From Flavobacterium rivuli WB 3.3-2 = DSM 21788 (lineage in GTDB: Bacteria; Bacteroidota; Bacteroidia; Flavobacteriales; Flavobacteriaceae): a stretch of DNA of 62,762 bases. Each line of letters begins with the position of its first letter. Position 1 is the first letter of the stretch. Both the position numbers and the translations under genes were made by a program. The DNA lies in NCBI RefSeq assembly GCF_000378485.1, contig NZ_KB899980.1, positions 1 to 62,762 of the forward strand. The letters run 5' to 3'. This document shows, piece by piece, positions 1 through 8,699 of this stretch. The notes under the pieces were generated by a model that was not told the origin of the DNA, searched no databases, and saw only the letters and a list, made by a program, of their open reading frames with translations.

Positions 1-2
1 CG

Positions 3-194
3 AGGGAACTGCTTTTAAGCGAAAAAGGGTTACAAAAAAGAAAACAGCGCTCTGCCGATGTAGAACCTGTGTTCGCACATCTCAAACACAATAACAATTT
101 TAAGAGGTTTACTTTAAAAGGACTTGAAAAAGTAGAATTAGAGTTCGGATTAATGGCCTTAGCACACAATCTGAGAAAGAAAATAGCGGCGTAA
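3..194 (+). pseudogene. C-terminal end of an IS1182-type transposase (cut by window edge)
   Basis: An open frame enters from the left edge and stops at 194, giving about 63 residues. It contains the signature VEPVFAHLKHN followed by RFTLKGLEKVELEF and ALAHNLRK, which is the usual C-terminal end of IS1182/DDE_Tnp_1-like transposases, including the conserved Glu of the DDE triad region. Whether the complete gene lies to the left or this is a fragment cannot be seen. No flanking target duplication can be assigned because the other end of the element is outside the window. Confidence 0.75.
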
Positions 195-262
195 GCCACT
201 TGAAAAATATCCTGACCTGAAAAATATAATAGCCTAATATAATAATGCTAAAAATGAAAAAA

Positions 263-287
263 CCGCCTCAATTGAATATTGAGACGG
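263..287. terminator. Hairpin downstream of the transposase
   Basis: CCGCCTCAA (263-271) pairs with TTGAGACGG (279-287) with one mismatch across a 7-base loop. An A-run lies on the left and a T-rich stretch on the right. It could terminate the transposase or the minus-strand BlaR1-like gene, or be part of the terminal inverted repeat of the insertion sequence. Confidence 0.55.
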
Positions 288-367
288 CTTCTTTGCGTTT
301 AAAAAAATAGATGGAACTTCTTCCGGCCATACCCCACCTGTTACGGTAGTTTTTAAAGACATTAAGG

Positions 368-2623
368 TTACTTGCCCATACTGTAGAGTGCAGGTGCGCC
401 ACCTTTAAATCCTACATATACATCTGGTATGCCACTGTTCTTATTTGTGTAGCTGGCCAGTTGTATTTTGCCGGTTTTTTTATCAACTAACTCAATTTCA
501 ATTGATGTAATCAATCCCTTCTCATTTCGTTCTAAAGTTTTGACGGTTATTTTCAAACCTCTTTTTTTAAGCTCTTTTATGTAAAATTCAATAGCTTTTT
601 TATCATTATTTTTATCTATAATATACCCTATGTTAGCCTGTTCGGCATCCGGGGCTGAATCATTTTTTGTATCAGCATATATTTCAGATTTAAAGCCTTT
701 CAATTCCACGATAATAACGCCGTTGGCAGCTTTTTCACCATACTTACTTATTACCTGTACGTTACCGGGAATAATTACAGTCGTCTCAATTTTTTTAGGC
801 TTTAATCTTTCCAGTTCTGCTGCAGTTGCGTCTTTGCCGTTAATACGTATGTAAGCCTTTTTATAATCTATCTTGTCACTTTCTAAAATATTTTTAAGGT
901 TATCCTCGTCGCTATTAGGTTTATAATTTGCAGATTCAGTATAAACATAAGTAGTTACTTCCCTGAAAGGGCCGGAATTTGATCTGTTTACCTTGTCAGA
1001 TATGTTCATATCCAAAGGGTCGGGTGCTGATTGAAACCATTTGTCGGGTATTGTACCTTCGGGTTTTTTAAAAGTACTATTGTTAGTATTTTTCTTTGTT
1101 GTAATGAGTATTACACCATTTTTAGCCCTTTCGCCATATAATTTCACATTATTGGCCTGGTTTTTAATAACTTCAATTTTGTCAATAGTATTTGGGTCGA
1201 TATCGCTTAATGGTTTGCCATCAGATTCTCTCGGAACACCATCTATAATATAAAGGTAGTTTGCTTGCTCTTCGGGGTCATGAACAATATTTTTATGATT
1301 ACTGTTGCTTATTATTTGAGTAGTGGCATCTTTACCATATACAATGGTATCCTTCAAATTACCGGGAATACTAATTTTTATAAGTTTTGTTTTAGGCTGG
1401 CCAAAGTTTATAATATTTTTGCCGGTCTTGTCATCTTTACTTATATCTACTGTAAATGATGATATAGGGCTTTGTCCTGAATTTGAAACCTCATGGACGG
1501 GATAGGAAACCTGGTTATCCTTGTCCTTAACTATAACCTTTATGGCTGTAATTTCGCCTTTGGTATTGCGTTTTATATTTGTAAAAGTAACATCTGCATC
1601 AAACTCCTGTTTAAAAATTGCAACATCGTCCTTTAGCTCTTTGTCCGTTGCAGTACTGGTTACGTCCATTATTACCCTAAGCTCACTAAAACTTTTTACC
1701 GAAGATGTGGTTTTCTTTTCTGCCTGCTGCTTTTCCCGTGCCAGTATTTCTACCTGATATAAAAGTACAAATGCAACTAATGCCGGCACTATAAGGGCAT
1801 ATTTATAAAAATTGCGCTTTTTAGATTGTTGTTTGTTTAACATAACGATTCGTTTTTTTATTAATGATTGATAAAAATGATTAGTGATTGCAAGACGCTC
1901 TTGTTGTACCGTTATTTTTAATAAAGTAATTTGGTAGGCTTTAACATCGATTACTTGTTTAGCGGCTACCGAGTCGGCAATGAACTCCAGGTTTTGGGAT
2001 ATAGCTTTTTTATACAGCCATGCAAAAGGATTGAACCAGAAAACAATACAAAACAGCTGGCTTAAAAGTACATCGAGAGAATGGTTTTGGCTACTGTGTA
2101 CTTTTTCATGGGCAATAATATTATTCAGTTCCTGCGGCTGCAGGCTTGCAGAATTGTACACTATGTATTTAAAAAATGAAAACGGCGATTTTATAGCCTC
2201 AGAATCTATGTATTTAAAGTTTTCCTGCTGTAAAACCTTTTTTCCGCGAAGCATTTTTTTTACTTTATAAAGATCTATTAAAAAGTGAATGGCAAAAAGC
2301 AGGAAGCCGGCGACGTATGCTATACCGGCCACATAAAACCAGTTTATGGTAAAAGGCCGGGGTGTGGCTACAGAGGGCACATTAGCCATTAAGCTATCAA
2401 TATCTATTTGTTGTACTGCCATTTGCAGTGCCGGTTGAGGCGTTACCCAGATAACTTTAGTATAAACCATTAATGGCAGCAGGGCAGAAGTAAAGAGGCC
2501 TGCAAGAAGAAACATTCGGTTAGGGGTAAAAAATGTTTCTTTTTTTAGCAAAACAGTATAAGCCAGGAAAAATAGCACTGTCAGGCCCGATGCCTTAATA
2601 AGGTAGATAATAAATGTTTCCAT
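368..2623 (-). CDS. BlaR1-like M56 family membrane metallopeptidase with TonB-plug-like C-terminal repeats
   Basis: 751 residues. Hydrophobic segments lie near residues 5-25, 37-58, 95-118 and 274-293. A zinc motif HEKVH is at 172-176 with a downstream ExxxD (E213-D217), as in M56/BlaR1 peptidases. After the last membrane segment the tail is not a penicillin-binding sensor. It carries two segments resembling the TonB receptor plug: about 455-511 (YIIDGVPRESDG, later YGERAKNGVILITTK) and about 588-643 (YGEKAANGVIIVELK). Two similar beta segments near 337-372 and 677-715 look like an internal duplication. The gene starts one base after blaI ends (2625), so the pair is co-transcribed. By family knowledge it would sense an envelope signal and cleave the BlaI-like repressor; the ligand is unknown. 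Confidence 0.85.
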   Translation of the reverse strand: METFIIYLIKASGLTVLFFLAYTVLLKKETFFTPNRMFLLAGLFTSALLPLMVYTKVIWVTPQPALQMAVQQIDIDSLMANVPSVATPRPFTINWFYVAGIAYVAGFLLFAIHFLIDLYKVKKMLRGKKVLQQENFKYIDSEAIKSPFSFFKYIVYNSASLQPQELNNIIAHEKVHSSQNHSLDVLLSQLFCIVFWFNPFAWLYKKAISQNLEFIADSVAAKQVIDVKAYQITLLKITVQQERLAITNHFYQSLIKKRIVMLNKQQSKKRNFYKYALIVPALVAFVLLYQVEILAREKQQAEKKTTSSVKSFSELRVIMDVTSTATDKELKDDVAIFKQEFDADVTFTNIKRNTKGEITAIKVIVKDKDNQVSYPVHEVSNSGQSPISSFTVDISKDDKTGKNIINFGQPKTKLIKISIPGNLKDTIVYGKDATTQIISNSNHKNIVHDPEEQANYLYIIDGVPRESDGKPLSDIDPNTIDKIEVIKNQANNVKLYGERAKNGVILITTKKNTNNSTFKKPEGTIPDKWFQSAPDPLDMNISDKVNRSNSGPFREVTTYVYTESANYKPNSDEDNLKNILESDKIDYKKAYIRINGKDATAAELERLKPKKIETTVIIPGNVQVISKYGEKAANGVIIVELKGFKSEIYADTKNDSAPDAEQANIGYIIDKNNDKKAIEFYIKELKKRGLKITVKTLERNEKGLITSIEIELVDKKTGKIQLASYTNKNSGIPDVYVGFKGGAPALYSMGK

Positions 2624-2624
2624 A

Positions 2625-2984
2625 TTATTTGTTTTTTTCTATCATATCTAATATTTCACGAAGCTCATCGGCACTAATTTTTTCTTCTTTAGCAAAAAAG
2701 GAAATCATACTTTTATAAGAATTATTAAAATAACTCTCTATAGCATTGCTCATAAAACCTTTGCGGTATTCTTCTTTAGTTACCACCGGAAAATATTGGT
2801 GGGTATTGCCAAAGGCTGTATGGCTTACATATCCTTTTTCTTCAAGATTGCGAATTATGGTAGATAAAGTATTGTAATGGGGCTTATCATCCTGAACTTG
2901 CGCAAGCACATCTTTTACAAAAGCTTTTTCCAGTTTCCATAATATGTGCATGATCTCTTCTTCTTTATTAGTCAATTTTTGCAT
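2625..2984 (-). CDS. BlaI/MecI/CopY-family transcriptional repressor
   Basis: 119 residues, the normal length for a BlaI-type winged-helix repressor. The N-terminus (LTNKEEEIMHILWKLEKAFV) and the segment YNTLSTIIRNLEEKGYV match the helix-turn-helix and wing of the family; the C-terminal half (SFFAKEEKISADELREILDMI) is the usual dimerisation helix. It is the first gene of a two-gene operon with the BlaR1-like peptidase. Two dyads of the TAGT/ACTA type that BlaI proteins bind sit on its own promoter, so autorepression relieved by proteolysis is the likely circuit. Regulon members beyond this operon cannot be named from the window. Confidence 0.9.
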   Translation of the reverse strand: MQKLTNKEEEIMHILWKLEKAFVKDVLAQVQDDKPHYNTLSTIIRNLEEKGYVSHTAFGNTHQYFPVVTKEEYRKGFMSNAIESYFNNSYKSMISFFAKEEKISADELREILDMIEKNK

Positions 2985-3004
2985 TGTAGTGTTTTTGGTT
3001 ATAT

Positions 3005-3033
3005 CAAAGATAAACTATTTTTTTAGTTTACAA
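3005..3033 (-). promoter_or_regulatory. Promoter of the blaI-blaR1-like operon
   Basis: On the minus strand TTG (3033-3031) is followed after 18 bases by TATCTTTG (3012-3005), a very good match to the Bacteroidetes consensus TTG-N17-19-TAnnTTTG. It lies 21 bases upstream of the blaI start. Confidence 0.75.
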
Positions 3034-3048
3034 ACTATTTTTATAGTT
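3011..3048. promoter_or_regulatory. Two BlaI-type dyad operators overlapping the promoter
   Basis: Operator 1 is a perfect palindrome of 7-base arms, TAAACTA (3011-3017) and TAGTTTA (3024-3030), with a 6-base T spacer. Operator 2 has arms AACTA (3033-3037) and TAGTT (3044-3048), also with a 6-base spacer. The dyad centres are about one helical turn times two apart. Operator 1 fills the spacer between the two promoter elements and operator 2 abuts the upstream one, so binding should block RNA polymerase. A further AACTA at 3053-3057 could form a weaker third half-site. Confidence 0.7.
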
Positions 3049-3089
3049 AATCAACTAAAAAGTACGTTTCATGTGGCTTGTAAATAGAA

Positions 3090-3109
3090 AACCCCGCTGT
3101 TGCGGGGTT
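3090..3109 (-). terminator. Terminator of the glycosyltransferase gene
   Basis: AACCCCGC (3090-3097) and GCGGGGTT (3102-3109) form a perfect 8-bp stem with a 4-base loop. On the minus strand it is followed by TTTTCTATTT and lies just downstream of the stop at 3133. Confidence 0.8.
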
Positions 3110-3132
3110 ATAATTGTTTTATTATTAGTTGC

Positions 3133-5514
3133 TTATATGTTTAAGGTTTTTAAAGCTTCAATTTTTGCAGCCTTAATTCTTTTCCTAAAGTAAACAGTAT
3201 CAGGGTTGCCAAAGTATTTAGCAATGGTAAGCCTTGCCATTAGGTAACTCGCAGTACTTTCGGCTCCCTGGTTAAGGTTAACGCTGTATTGCTCAAGACC
3301 GTCAAAGCTTCCCCCGGTGCATGGGTTATAAATAACATGTTGCAGGTGGTTATTGCCAAGGAACCAGTTAAAGGCCATTTCCATTTTATTAAGGTATTCT
3401 TCCTCCTTAAATATATCGTGGAATTTGCGTAATGCCAATATTGTATAAGCTACATCTATAGGCTGCTCGCCATATTGTGCTCTTTTGCCTCCTTTTACTA
3501 ACCAACTTTGGTTAGATATAATCTGAATTGAATTATCATCAAAGGTGTTCTCTAACAGGAAATCAAACGACTCTTTAGCAATGTCTTTATAAACCTCATT
3601 GCCTGTTATAGTGTAGCAAAGTAATAAAGCTTCGGGCAATACGCTGTTTGCATAAGTAAGGTAACCTTCAAACCATCTCCATTCCGCATCTGCTTCGTGG
3701 CGGTACATATTTACAAGCCTGTCGGCAAACATTTTAATATAGATCATTGTATCTGCATCTTTAACCCTGCGGTTATAGTAATACAATCCTTTTATTATAA
3801 ATGCCATTGCCCTTGTAGAGTAAATGTTTTTAGTAAGGGAGAGCGATTTCTGGAAAATTGCTTCGGCTTTATCTGTAAACTCAGCAGGTAATATTCCTGT
3901 TAACGACACTACGTAGCCTAAAGCCCACATGGCGCGGCCAGAACTGTCTTCAAGATTTTCATTATCGTTCTGGGTTGTAAAGTTTTTATTTACATCTACA
4001 TAATTAAGAAACCTGCCGTCTGGCTGCTGGCAAAAGCCAATAAAATCGAGGTATACCTTTATGTATTTAAGTACATCGCGTTCCCTGTATTTTTTATAGT
4101 GTTGCGATAATGCTATCATAGCCCTTGCATTATCATCTATAGTATATCCAGATCCAAGATCGGGCACGTTAAGTTTAGAGAATTGTACAAACCCAAAATC
4201 AGTGGTCATATTTTTCATATGGTCCAGGTTAATTTTTGGGTTGCGGTACTGCAGTTTTATTGCGCCCGGGCCGGCTGTTTTTTGTAATAGCTTGGCATGG
4301 CTTACTGCAGAATTTTCCCATGCAGTGTGTACAATTTTGTGTAATCCGTTAAGGATCATTTTTTCCATAAGTGCAGGATCTGCAAAAAGTTTGTTCACAG
4401 CATCTGCAAGTTGTTGCGAGTTACCAAAGTCGAAAGTAATACCGGTATCGCCTGCCAAAACCTCTTTAGCGTGAGGAATAGGGGTAGATACTATGGGGCA
4501 GCCACAGCTAAGAGCATAAGAGAAGGTTCCGCTTACTGCCTGATTAGGGTCTTTGCTTGAGAAAACGTAGATATCTGTAAGCTGTAAATACTCTAACAGT
4601 TCATCAAGAGCTACATATTTATTAATAAATTGAACATTATTTTCTATGTTAAGCTCTTTAATTTTTCTTTCAAGGCTTTCGCGGTACACTTCACCTTCCT
4701 GTAAAGCTACAGTAGGGTGGGTTTTACCTATTATAAGGAATAAAACATCCGGGTTTTGTGCTACCACCTGCGGTAATGCGTCAAGCGTAGTCTCTATACT
4801 TTTACCCGAGCTTAGAAGTCCAAAGGTAGAAAGTATCCTGCGGCCTGCAAAGCCGTATTTTTCTTTAAGCGCCGACCCGTGACCGTGAGATACAAGGTGG
4901 GTACCGTGTGCTATAACCGCAATTTTTTCGCGGTCTACTATATAGTCGCGTACCAGTATATCGGCAGCGTTATTTGTCATAACAATAAGAGAGTCTACCC
5001 TGTTAAGAATGTGCTGCACGTTAGCCTTAAACTCTTCATTAGGATTAGGAAGTATAGTATGGAAAACTACCGATAAAGGTTTTTGTACAGCATCTACAAA
5101 CGAGTTAAAATGCGCTACAGTTTCGTGTACCAAACCAAACTCATGCTGAATTAAAACAATCTTTAAATTAGCATCTTCATTTATTGCTTTTGCCAGTTCA
5201 GTATAAGAGTCTGGTTCCGATGTGTTAAGCACGTATTTTACATCAGCATCTGTATAAGTATGTTGCTCATTTTTGTTTTCTATGGCACATATTTTTATAG
5301 AGAACGAGTCAACATAATGATCGTTAAGTGCTTTTATAAGATCCTGGGAGTAGGTAGCAATACCGCACTGCCTTGGAGGAAAAGTAGTAATAACTAATAT
5401 TTCGGGTAATACATCAAGTGTATTTGTAATATTCTGAGTGGCTAATTGCTCTATAAGTGAGGTGTAAGGTAAAAATTTTTTTCCGGCATTTTTTCTGGCT
5501 TTCATGGTGGGCAA
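3133..5514 (-). CDS. GT4-type glycosyltransferase fused to a C-terminal helical (alpha/alpha-barrel-like) domain
   Basis: 793 residues, about twice the length of a plain GT4 enzyme. The first half (about 38-420) has the Rossmann features of GT-B transferases: ITTFPPRQCGIATYSQDL near the start, VIAHGTHL, then FGLLSSGKSIETTLDAL. The usual EX7E motif is not seen: the aligned segment reads DPNQAVSGTFSYALSCGCPIV, with Gln and Tyr in place of the two Glu. The second half (about 430-790) is helical with motifs such as YTIDDNARAMIAL, DSSGRAMWALGYV and QGAESTASYLMA, resembling six-hairpin toroid glycosidase or epimerase-type domains. No signal peptide, so probably cytoplasmic and acting in polysaccharide synthesis. 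The acceptor and product are unknown. Confidence 0.75.
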   Translation of the reverse strand: MPTMKARKNAGKKFLPYTSLIEQLATQNITNTLDVLPEILVITTFPPRQCGIATYSQDLIKALNDHYVDSFSIKICAIENKNEQHTYTDADVKYVLNTSEPDSYTELAKAINEDANLKIVLIQHEFGLVHETVAHFNSFVDAVQKPLSVVFHTILPNPNEEFKANVQHILNRVDSLIVMTNNAADILVRDYIVDREKIAVIAHGTHLVSHGHGSALKEKYGFAGRRILSTFGLLSSGKSIETTLDALPQVVAQNPDVLFLIIGKTHPTVALQEGEVYRESLERKIKELNIENNVQFINKYVALDELLEYLQLTDIYVFSSKDPNQAVSGTFSYALSCGCPIVSTPIPHAKEVLAGDTGITFDFGNSQQLADAVNKLFADPALMEKMILNGLHKIVHTAWENSAVSHAKLLQKTAGPGAIKLQYRNPKINLDHMKNMTTDFGFVQFSKLNVPDLGSGYTIDDNARAMIALSQHYKKYRERDVLKYIKVYLDFIGFCQQPDGRFLNYVDVNKNFTTQNDNENLEDSSGRAMWALGYVVSLTGILPAEFTDKAEAIFQKSLSLTKNIYSTRAMAFIIKGLYYYNRRVKDADTMIYIKMFADRLVNMYRHEADAEWRWFEGYLTYANSVLPEALLLCYTITGNEVYKDIAKESFDFLLENTFDDNSIQIISNQSWLVKGGKRAQYGEQPIDVAYTILALRKFHDIFKEEEYLNKMEMAFNWFLGNNHLQHVIYNPCTGGSFDGLEQYSVNLNQGAESTASYLMARLTIAKYFGNPDTVYFRKRIKAAKIEALKTLNI

Positions 5515-5573
5515 ACGTTTAGTAGTTAAGTAATTATATTGTATATGGGTATTTGTGTTTTGGTCCTAAAAAA

Positions 5574-5596
5574 CCGGCTATAAAAATTATAACCGG
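5574..5596 (-). terminator. Probable terminator of the YtxH-like gene
   Basis: CCGG (5574-5577) with TATAA (5579-5583) pairs with TTATA (5587-5591) and CCGG (5593-5596), with one mismatch. On the minus strand a run of six T follows directly. It lies 31 bases past the stop at 5627. Confidence 0.5.
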
Positions 5597-5626
5597 CTGT
5601 AATCTATAATGTGTGTTGTTGGCTAA

Positions 5627-5890
5627 TTAAGCTCTTGAAGCTTTGTTTACCCATTCTGCGGCTCTTTCTTTAGCGCTGTTTACAGCACTTTCAGTTTCAG
5701 AAACACTATTTTGGTATTCTTTTTTTGCTTTACGCTGCAGTTGGCTTAGTTTACTTTTAAAGTTCTCTTTAGCTTCTTCTACATTAGCTCTATATTTATT
5801 TTGAGATCTTTTACGTGCAACTATTACTGCTGCTCCTGCAAGTACTGCCGCTCCCGCTGCAATGCTTAAAATTAATTTTTTGTTGCTCAT
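5627..5890 (-). CDS. Small YtxH-like membrane-anchored protein
   Basis: 87 residues. An N-terminal hydrophobic stretch (about 5-25, rich in Ala, Val and Ile) is followed by RKRSQNK and a charged, helix-forming tail with KENFKSKLSQLQRKAKKEY and repeated Ala/Glu/Lys. This layout matches YtxH and gas-vesicle-like small stress proteins that are common in Flavobacteria. Function is not established. It is a single gene with its own terminator, between the glycosyltransferase and the glutamine synthetase region. Confidence 0.7.
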   Translation of the reverse strand: MSNKKLILSIAAGAAVLAGAAVIVARKRSQNKYRANVEEAKENFKSKLSQLQRKAKKEYQNSVSETESAVNSAKERAAEWVNKASRA

Positions 5891-6240
5891 GATAATTGGC
5901 GTTTAGGTTAGTATTTAAATCTTTAGCCAAATTACACAATTCCTATCTTGTTGGTTATTTGGTTAATAAATATTTAACTCAATTAACTAAGCGTTAGGAA
6001 TTTTAGATTTTTATTAACCAATGTAGGAATTTTATTGAAAAAAATGTAATCCTGTTAGTAAAGGTACGATACTTTTAACCATATATTTACAATGCCTTAA
6101 TTTTACTGGGTTGAATTGCTATTTTGATAAATAAAATAAAATTTAACCCCCAATTAAGCAGGGGTAATAATATTTAGGAACATTTTTTTGTACATTTGCA
6201 CAAGTTTTAGTTTATCATTAACAATAAAAATTAAAGTTTC
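5891..6240 (+). promoter_or_regulatory. 350-base AT-rich upstream region of glutamine synthetase
   Basis: No gene is seen here. A candidate -7 element TACATTTG is at 6191-6198, 42 bases before the start codon. An upstream short hairpin, ACCCC (6146-6150) with GGGGT (6161-6165), lies about 25 bases before it and could be an operator. The rest is very AT-rich without clear repeats. Confidence 0.5.
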
Positions 6241-8430
6241 ATGTCAACATTTCGTTTTCAGGCCTTAAAAGAAACCGCAGGTAGAAAGCCGGTTAAAGTA
6301 CAAGAACTAGACAAAAAATCAATTATTTTTGGTAGTAATGTGTTCAATGATAAGGCAATGCGCCAATTCTTAACACCAGAAGCCTATAAGGCGGTGCAAA
6401 GCGCAGTGCAGCATGGAACTAAAATAGACCGCAAACTTGCCGATTATATAGCAATGGGTATGAAAGAGTGGTCACTAAGCAAAGGTGTAACTCATTATAC
6501 GCACTGGTTTCAGCCATTGACTGGTACTACTGCAGAAAAGCATGATGCTTTTTTTGAAACATCATTTGATGGTACAGACCCTGTGGAAAAATTTGGCGGC
6601 AGCCAACTTGTACAGCAGGAGCCGGATGCATCAAGTTTCCCTAACGGTGGTATACGTAATACATTTGAGGCTCGTGGCTACACAGCATGGGATCCTACAT
6701 CGCCGGCATTTATTTTTGGTACTACGTTATGTATTCCTACAGTATTTATATCTTATACAGGTGAGGCATTAGATTATAAAACACCTTTACTTAGAGCACT
6801 TACCGCGGTAGACGAGGCTGCTGTAGCAGTATGTAACTACTTTGATAAAAATGTAAAAAAAGTAACTGCAACCCTTGGCTGGGAGCAGGAATATTTCCTT
6901 GTAGATTCTGCCCTTGCAAACTCAAGGCCGGATATTACCTTAACAGGCCGTACTCTTCTTGGGCATTCGTCTGCTAAAGGACAACAGTTAGACGACCATT
7001 ATTTTGGTTCTATCCCTACAAGGGCGCTTAACTATATGAGGGACCTTGAAAACGAGTGTATGCTTTTAGGTATACCGGTTAAAACCCGCCATAACGAGGT
7101 TGCCCCTAACCAGTTTGAGCTTGCTCCAATATTTGAAGAGGCTAACCTTGCAGTAGACCATAACTCTCTATTAATGGATGTTATGCAAAAGGTGGGCGAG
7201 CGCCACTACTTTAAAGTATTACTGCACGAAAAACCTTTTGCAGGTGTAAACGGTAGTGGTAAGCACAATAACTGGAGTATGGCTACAGATACAGGTGTTA
7301 ACCTGTTAGGTCCAGGTAAAACACCAATGAGCAACCTTCAGTTTCTTACGTTCTTTATAAACACTATTAAAGCTGTTTATACTAACGAGGAGCTAATGAG
7401 GGCTTCTATCGCAACAGCATCAAACGATCACAGGCTTGGAGCTAATGAGGCGCCACCTGCAATTATATCTGTTTTTATTGGAGAGCAATTAACTAAAGTT
7501 CTTGCCGAACTTGAAGGCGTTTCTACAGGTAAGCTTTCTCCTGAGGAAAAAACCGACCTTAAACTTAACGTAGTAGGTAAAATTCCGGATGTATTACTTG
7601 ATAATACCGACAGGAACAGGACATCGCCATTTGCCTTTACAGGTAATAAATTCGAGTTTAGGGCAGTTGGGTCAAGTGCTAACTGTGCTAACGCAATGAC
7701 TATTGTAAACTCAATCATGGCTAAGCAGCTAAGAGACTTTAAAAAAGAAGTTGATGCGCTTATAGATGGTAAAGAAATGAAAAAGGACGATGCTATTTTT
7801 AATGTACTTAGAGAGTATATTAAAGAAACTAAAGCTATCCTTTTTGAAGGTGATGGTTATAGTGAAGCATGGGCTGAAGAAGCTGCAAAACGCGGACTTA
7901 GCAACCACAAAACTACACCGGGCGCACTTAAAGCTAAAATTTCAGAAAAATCACTTGCCCTGTTTCAGGAGCTTGGTGTAATGAATCATACTGAGGCTGA
8001 AGCGCGTTATGAGATTGAGCTTGAAGAGTATGCTAAAAAAATACAGATAGAAGGACGTGTATTAGGCGATATTGCCCGTAACCACGTTATACCTACTGCT
8101 ATACGTTACCAAAATATACTTATAGAGAATGTAACCGGCTTAAAAGAAATTTTTGGCGATGAGTACACATCTATAGGTAAAGAGCAAATAAATATTATCA
8201 GGGAGATATCAGGGCATATTGCCGGTATAAACACCCAGGTAGAGCAAATGACCGAGGCTCGTAAAACAGCTAACGCTTTAACTACTGCCGAAGAGCTTGC
8301 ACATGCGTATTGCGATACTGTAAAACCTTACTTTGATGTAATAAGAAGGCATTGCGACAAGCTGGAACTTATTGTAGATGATGAGGCCTGGCCACTTACA
8401 AAATACAGGGAGTTATTGTTTACACGATAG
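6241..8430 (+). CDS. glnN: Glutamine synthetase type III
   Basis: 729 residues, the length of GSIII enzymes and much longer than GSI or GSII. It makes glutamine from glutamate, ammonia and ATP in the cytoplasm. Typical GSIII blocks are visible: GWEQEYFLVD (metal-binding Glu), NEVAPNQFELAP, HEKPFAGVNGSGKHNNWS (the catalytic-loop region) and ASNDHRLGANEAPPAI, then NRTSPFAFTGNKFEFRAVGS. The start ATG is followed by the usual short N-terminus (STFRFQALKE). It is a single transcription unit with a strong terminator right after the stop. The long AT-rich region upstream probably carries nitrogen-responsive control, but no known operator could be named. Confidence 0.95.
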   Translation: MSTFRFQALKETAGRKPVKVQELDKKSIIFGSNVFNDKAMRQFLTPEAYKAVQSAVQHGTKIDRKLADYIAMGMKEWSLSKGVTHYTHWFQPLTGTTAEKHDAFFETSFDGTDPVEKFGGSQLVQQEPDASSFPNGGIRNTFEARGYTAWDPTSPAFIFGTTLCIPTVFISYTGEALDYKTPLLRALTAVDEAAVAVCNYFDKNVKKVTATLGWEQEYFLVDSALANSRPDITLTGRTLLGHSSAKGQQLDDHYFGSIPTRALNYMRDLENECMLLGIPVKTRHNEVAPNQFELAPIFEEANLAVDHNSLLMDVMQKVGERHYFKVLLHEKPFAGVNGSGKHNNWSMATDTGVNLLGPGKTPMSNLQFLTFFINTIKAVYTNEELMRASIATASNDHRLGANEAPPAIISVFIGEQLTKVLAELEGVSTGKLSPEEKTDLKLNVVGKIPDVLLDNTDRNRTSPFAFTGNKFEFRAVGSSANCANAMTIVNSIMAKQLRDFKKEVDALIDGKEMKKDDAIFNVLREYIKETKAILFEGDGYSEAWAEEAAKRGLSNHKTTPGALKAKISEKSLALFQELGVMNHTEAEARYEIELEEYAKKIQIEGRVLGDIARNHVIPTAIRYQNILIENVTGLKEIFGDEYTSIGKEQINIIREISGHIAGINTQVEQMTEARKTANALTTAEELAHAYCDTVKPYFDVIRRHCDKLELIVDDEAWPLTKYRELLFTR

Positions 8431-8452
8431 TTATTATAATAGGTTATATACT

Positions 8453-8483
8453 AAACCTGCTGCGAAAGTGGCAGGTTTTTTTA
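8453..8483 (+). terminator. Terminator of glutamine synthetase
   Basis: AAACCTGC (8453-8460) and GCAGGTTT (8471-8478) form a perfect 8-bp stem followed by a T-run. Confidence 0.85.
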
Positions 8484-8486
8484 TTT

Positions 8487-8647
8487 GAACTCGTCTTGAC
8501 TTTTTTGATTGAAGCGAAAAATAGAGATTTTTGTTTCAAATTTTGGCTTTTTTGCATTGCATAGCAGCGCTACGGAATAATAAAACAGGTAAAATTTGAA
8601 GCGAAAAGATTATTTTGCAGCCAATTGAAAAAAGCCAAGATGAGTTC
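8487..8647. repeat. MITE-like inverted-repeat element (161 bp)
   Basis: The block starts GAACTCGTCTTGACTTTTTT and, read from its other end on the opposite strand, starts GAACTCATCTTGGCTTTTTT, so its terminal arms of about 26 bases are imperfect inverted repeats. A second inner pair, CAAATTTT and AAAATTTG, continues the symmetry. The outer end of the same sequence occurs again at 30586-30639. No open frame of note lies inside. A non-autonomous transposon or a large bidirectional hairpin would fit. Confidence 0.6.
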
Positions 8648-8699
8648 TTTCTTAAAATAAATACATACCTATACCGTTATCATAAAAACCTTACAGCAA

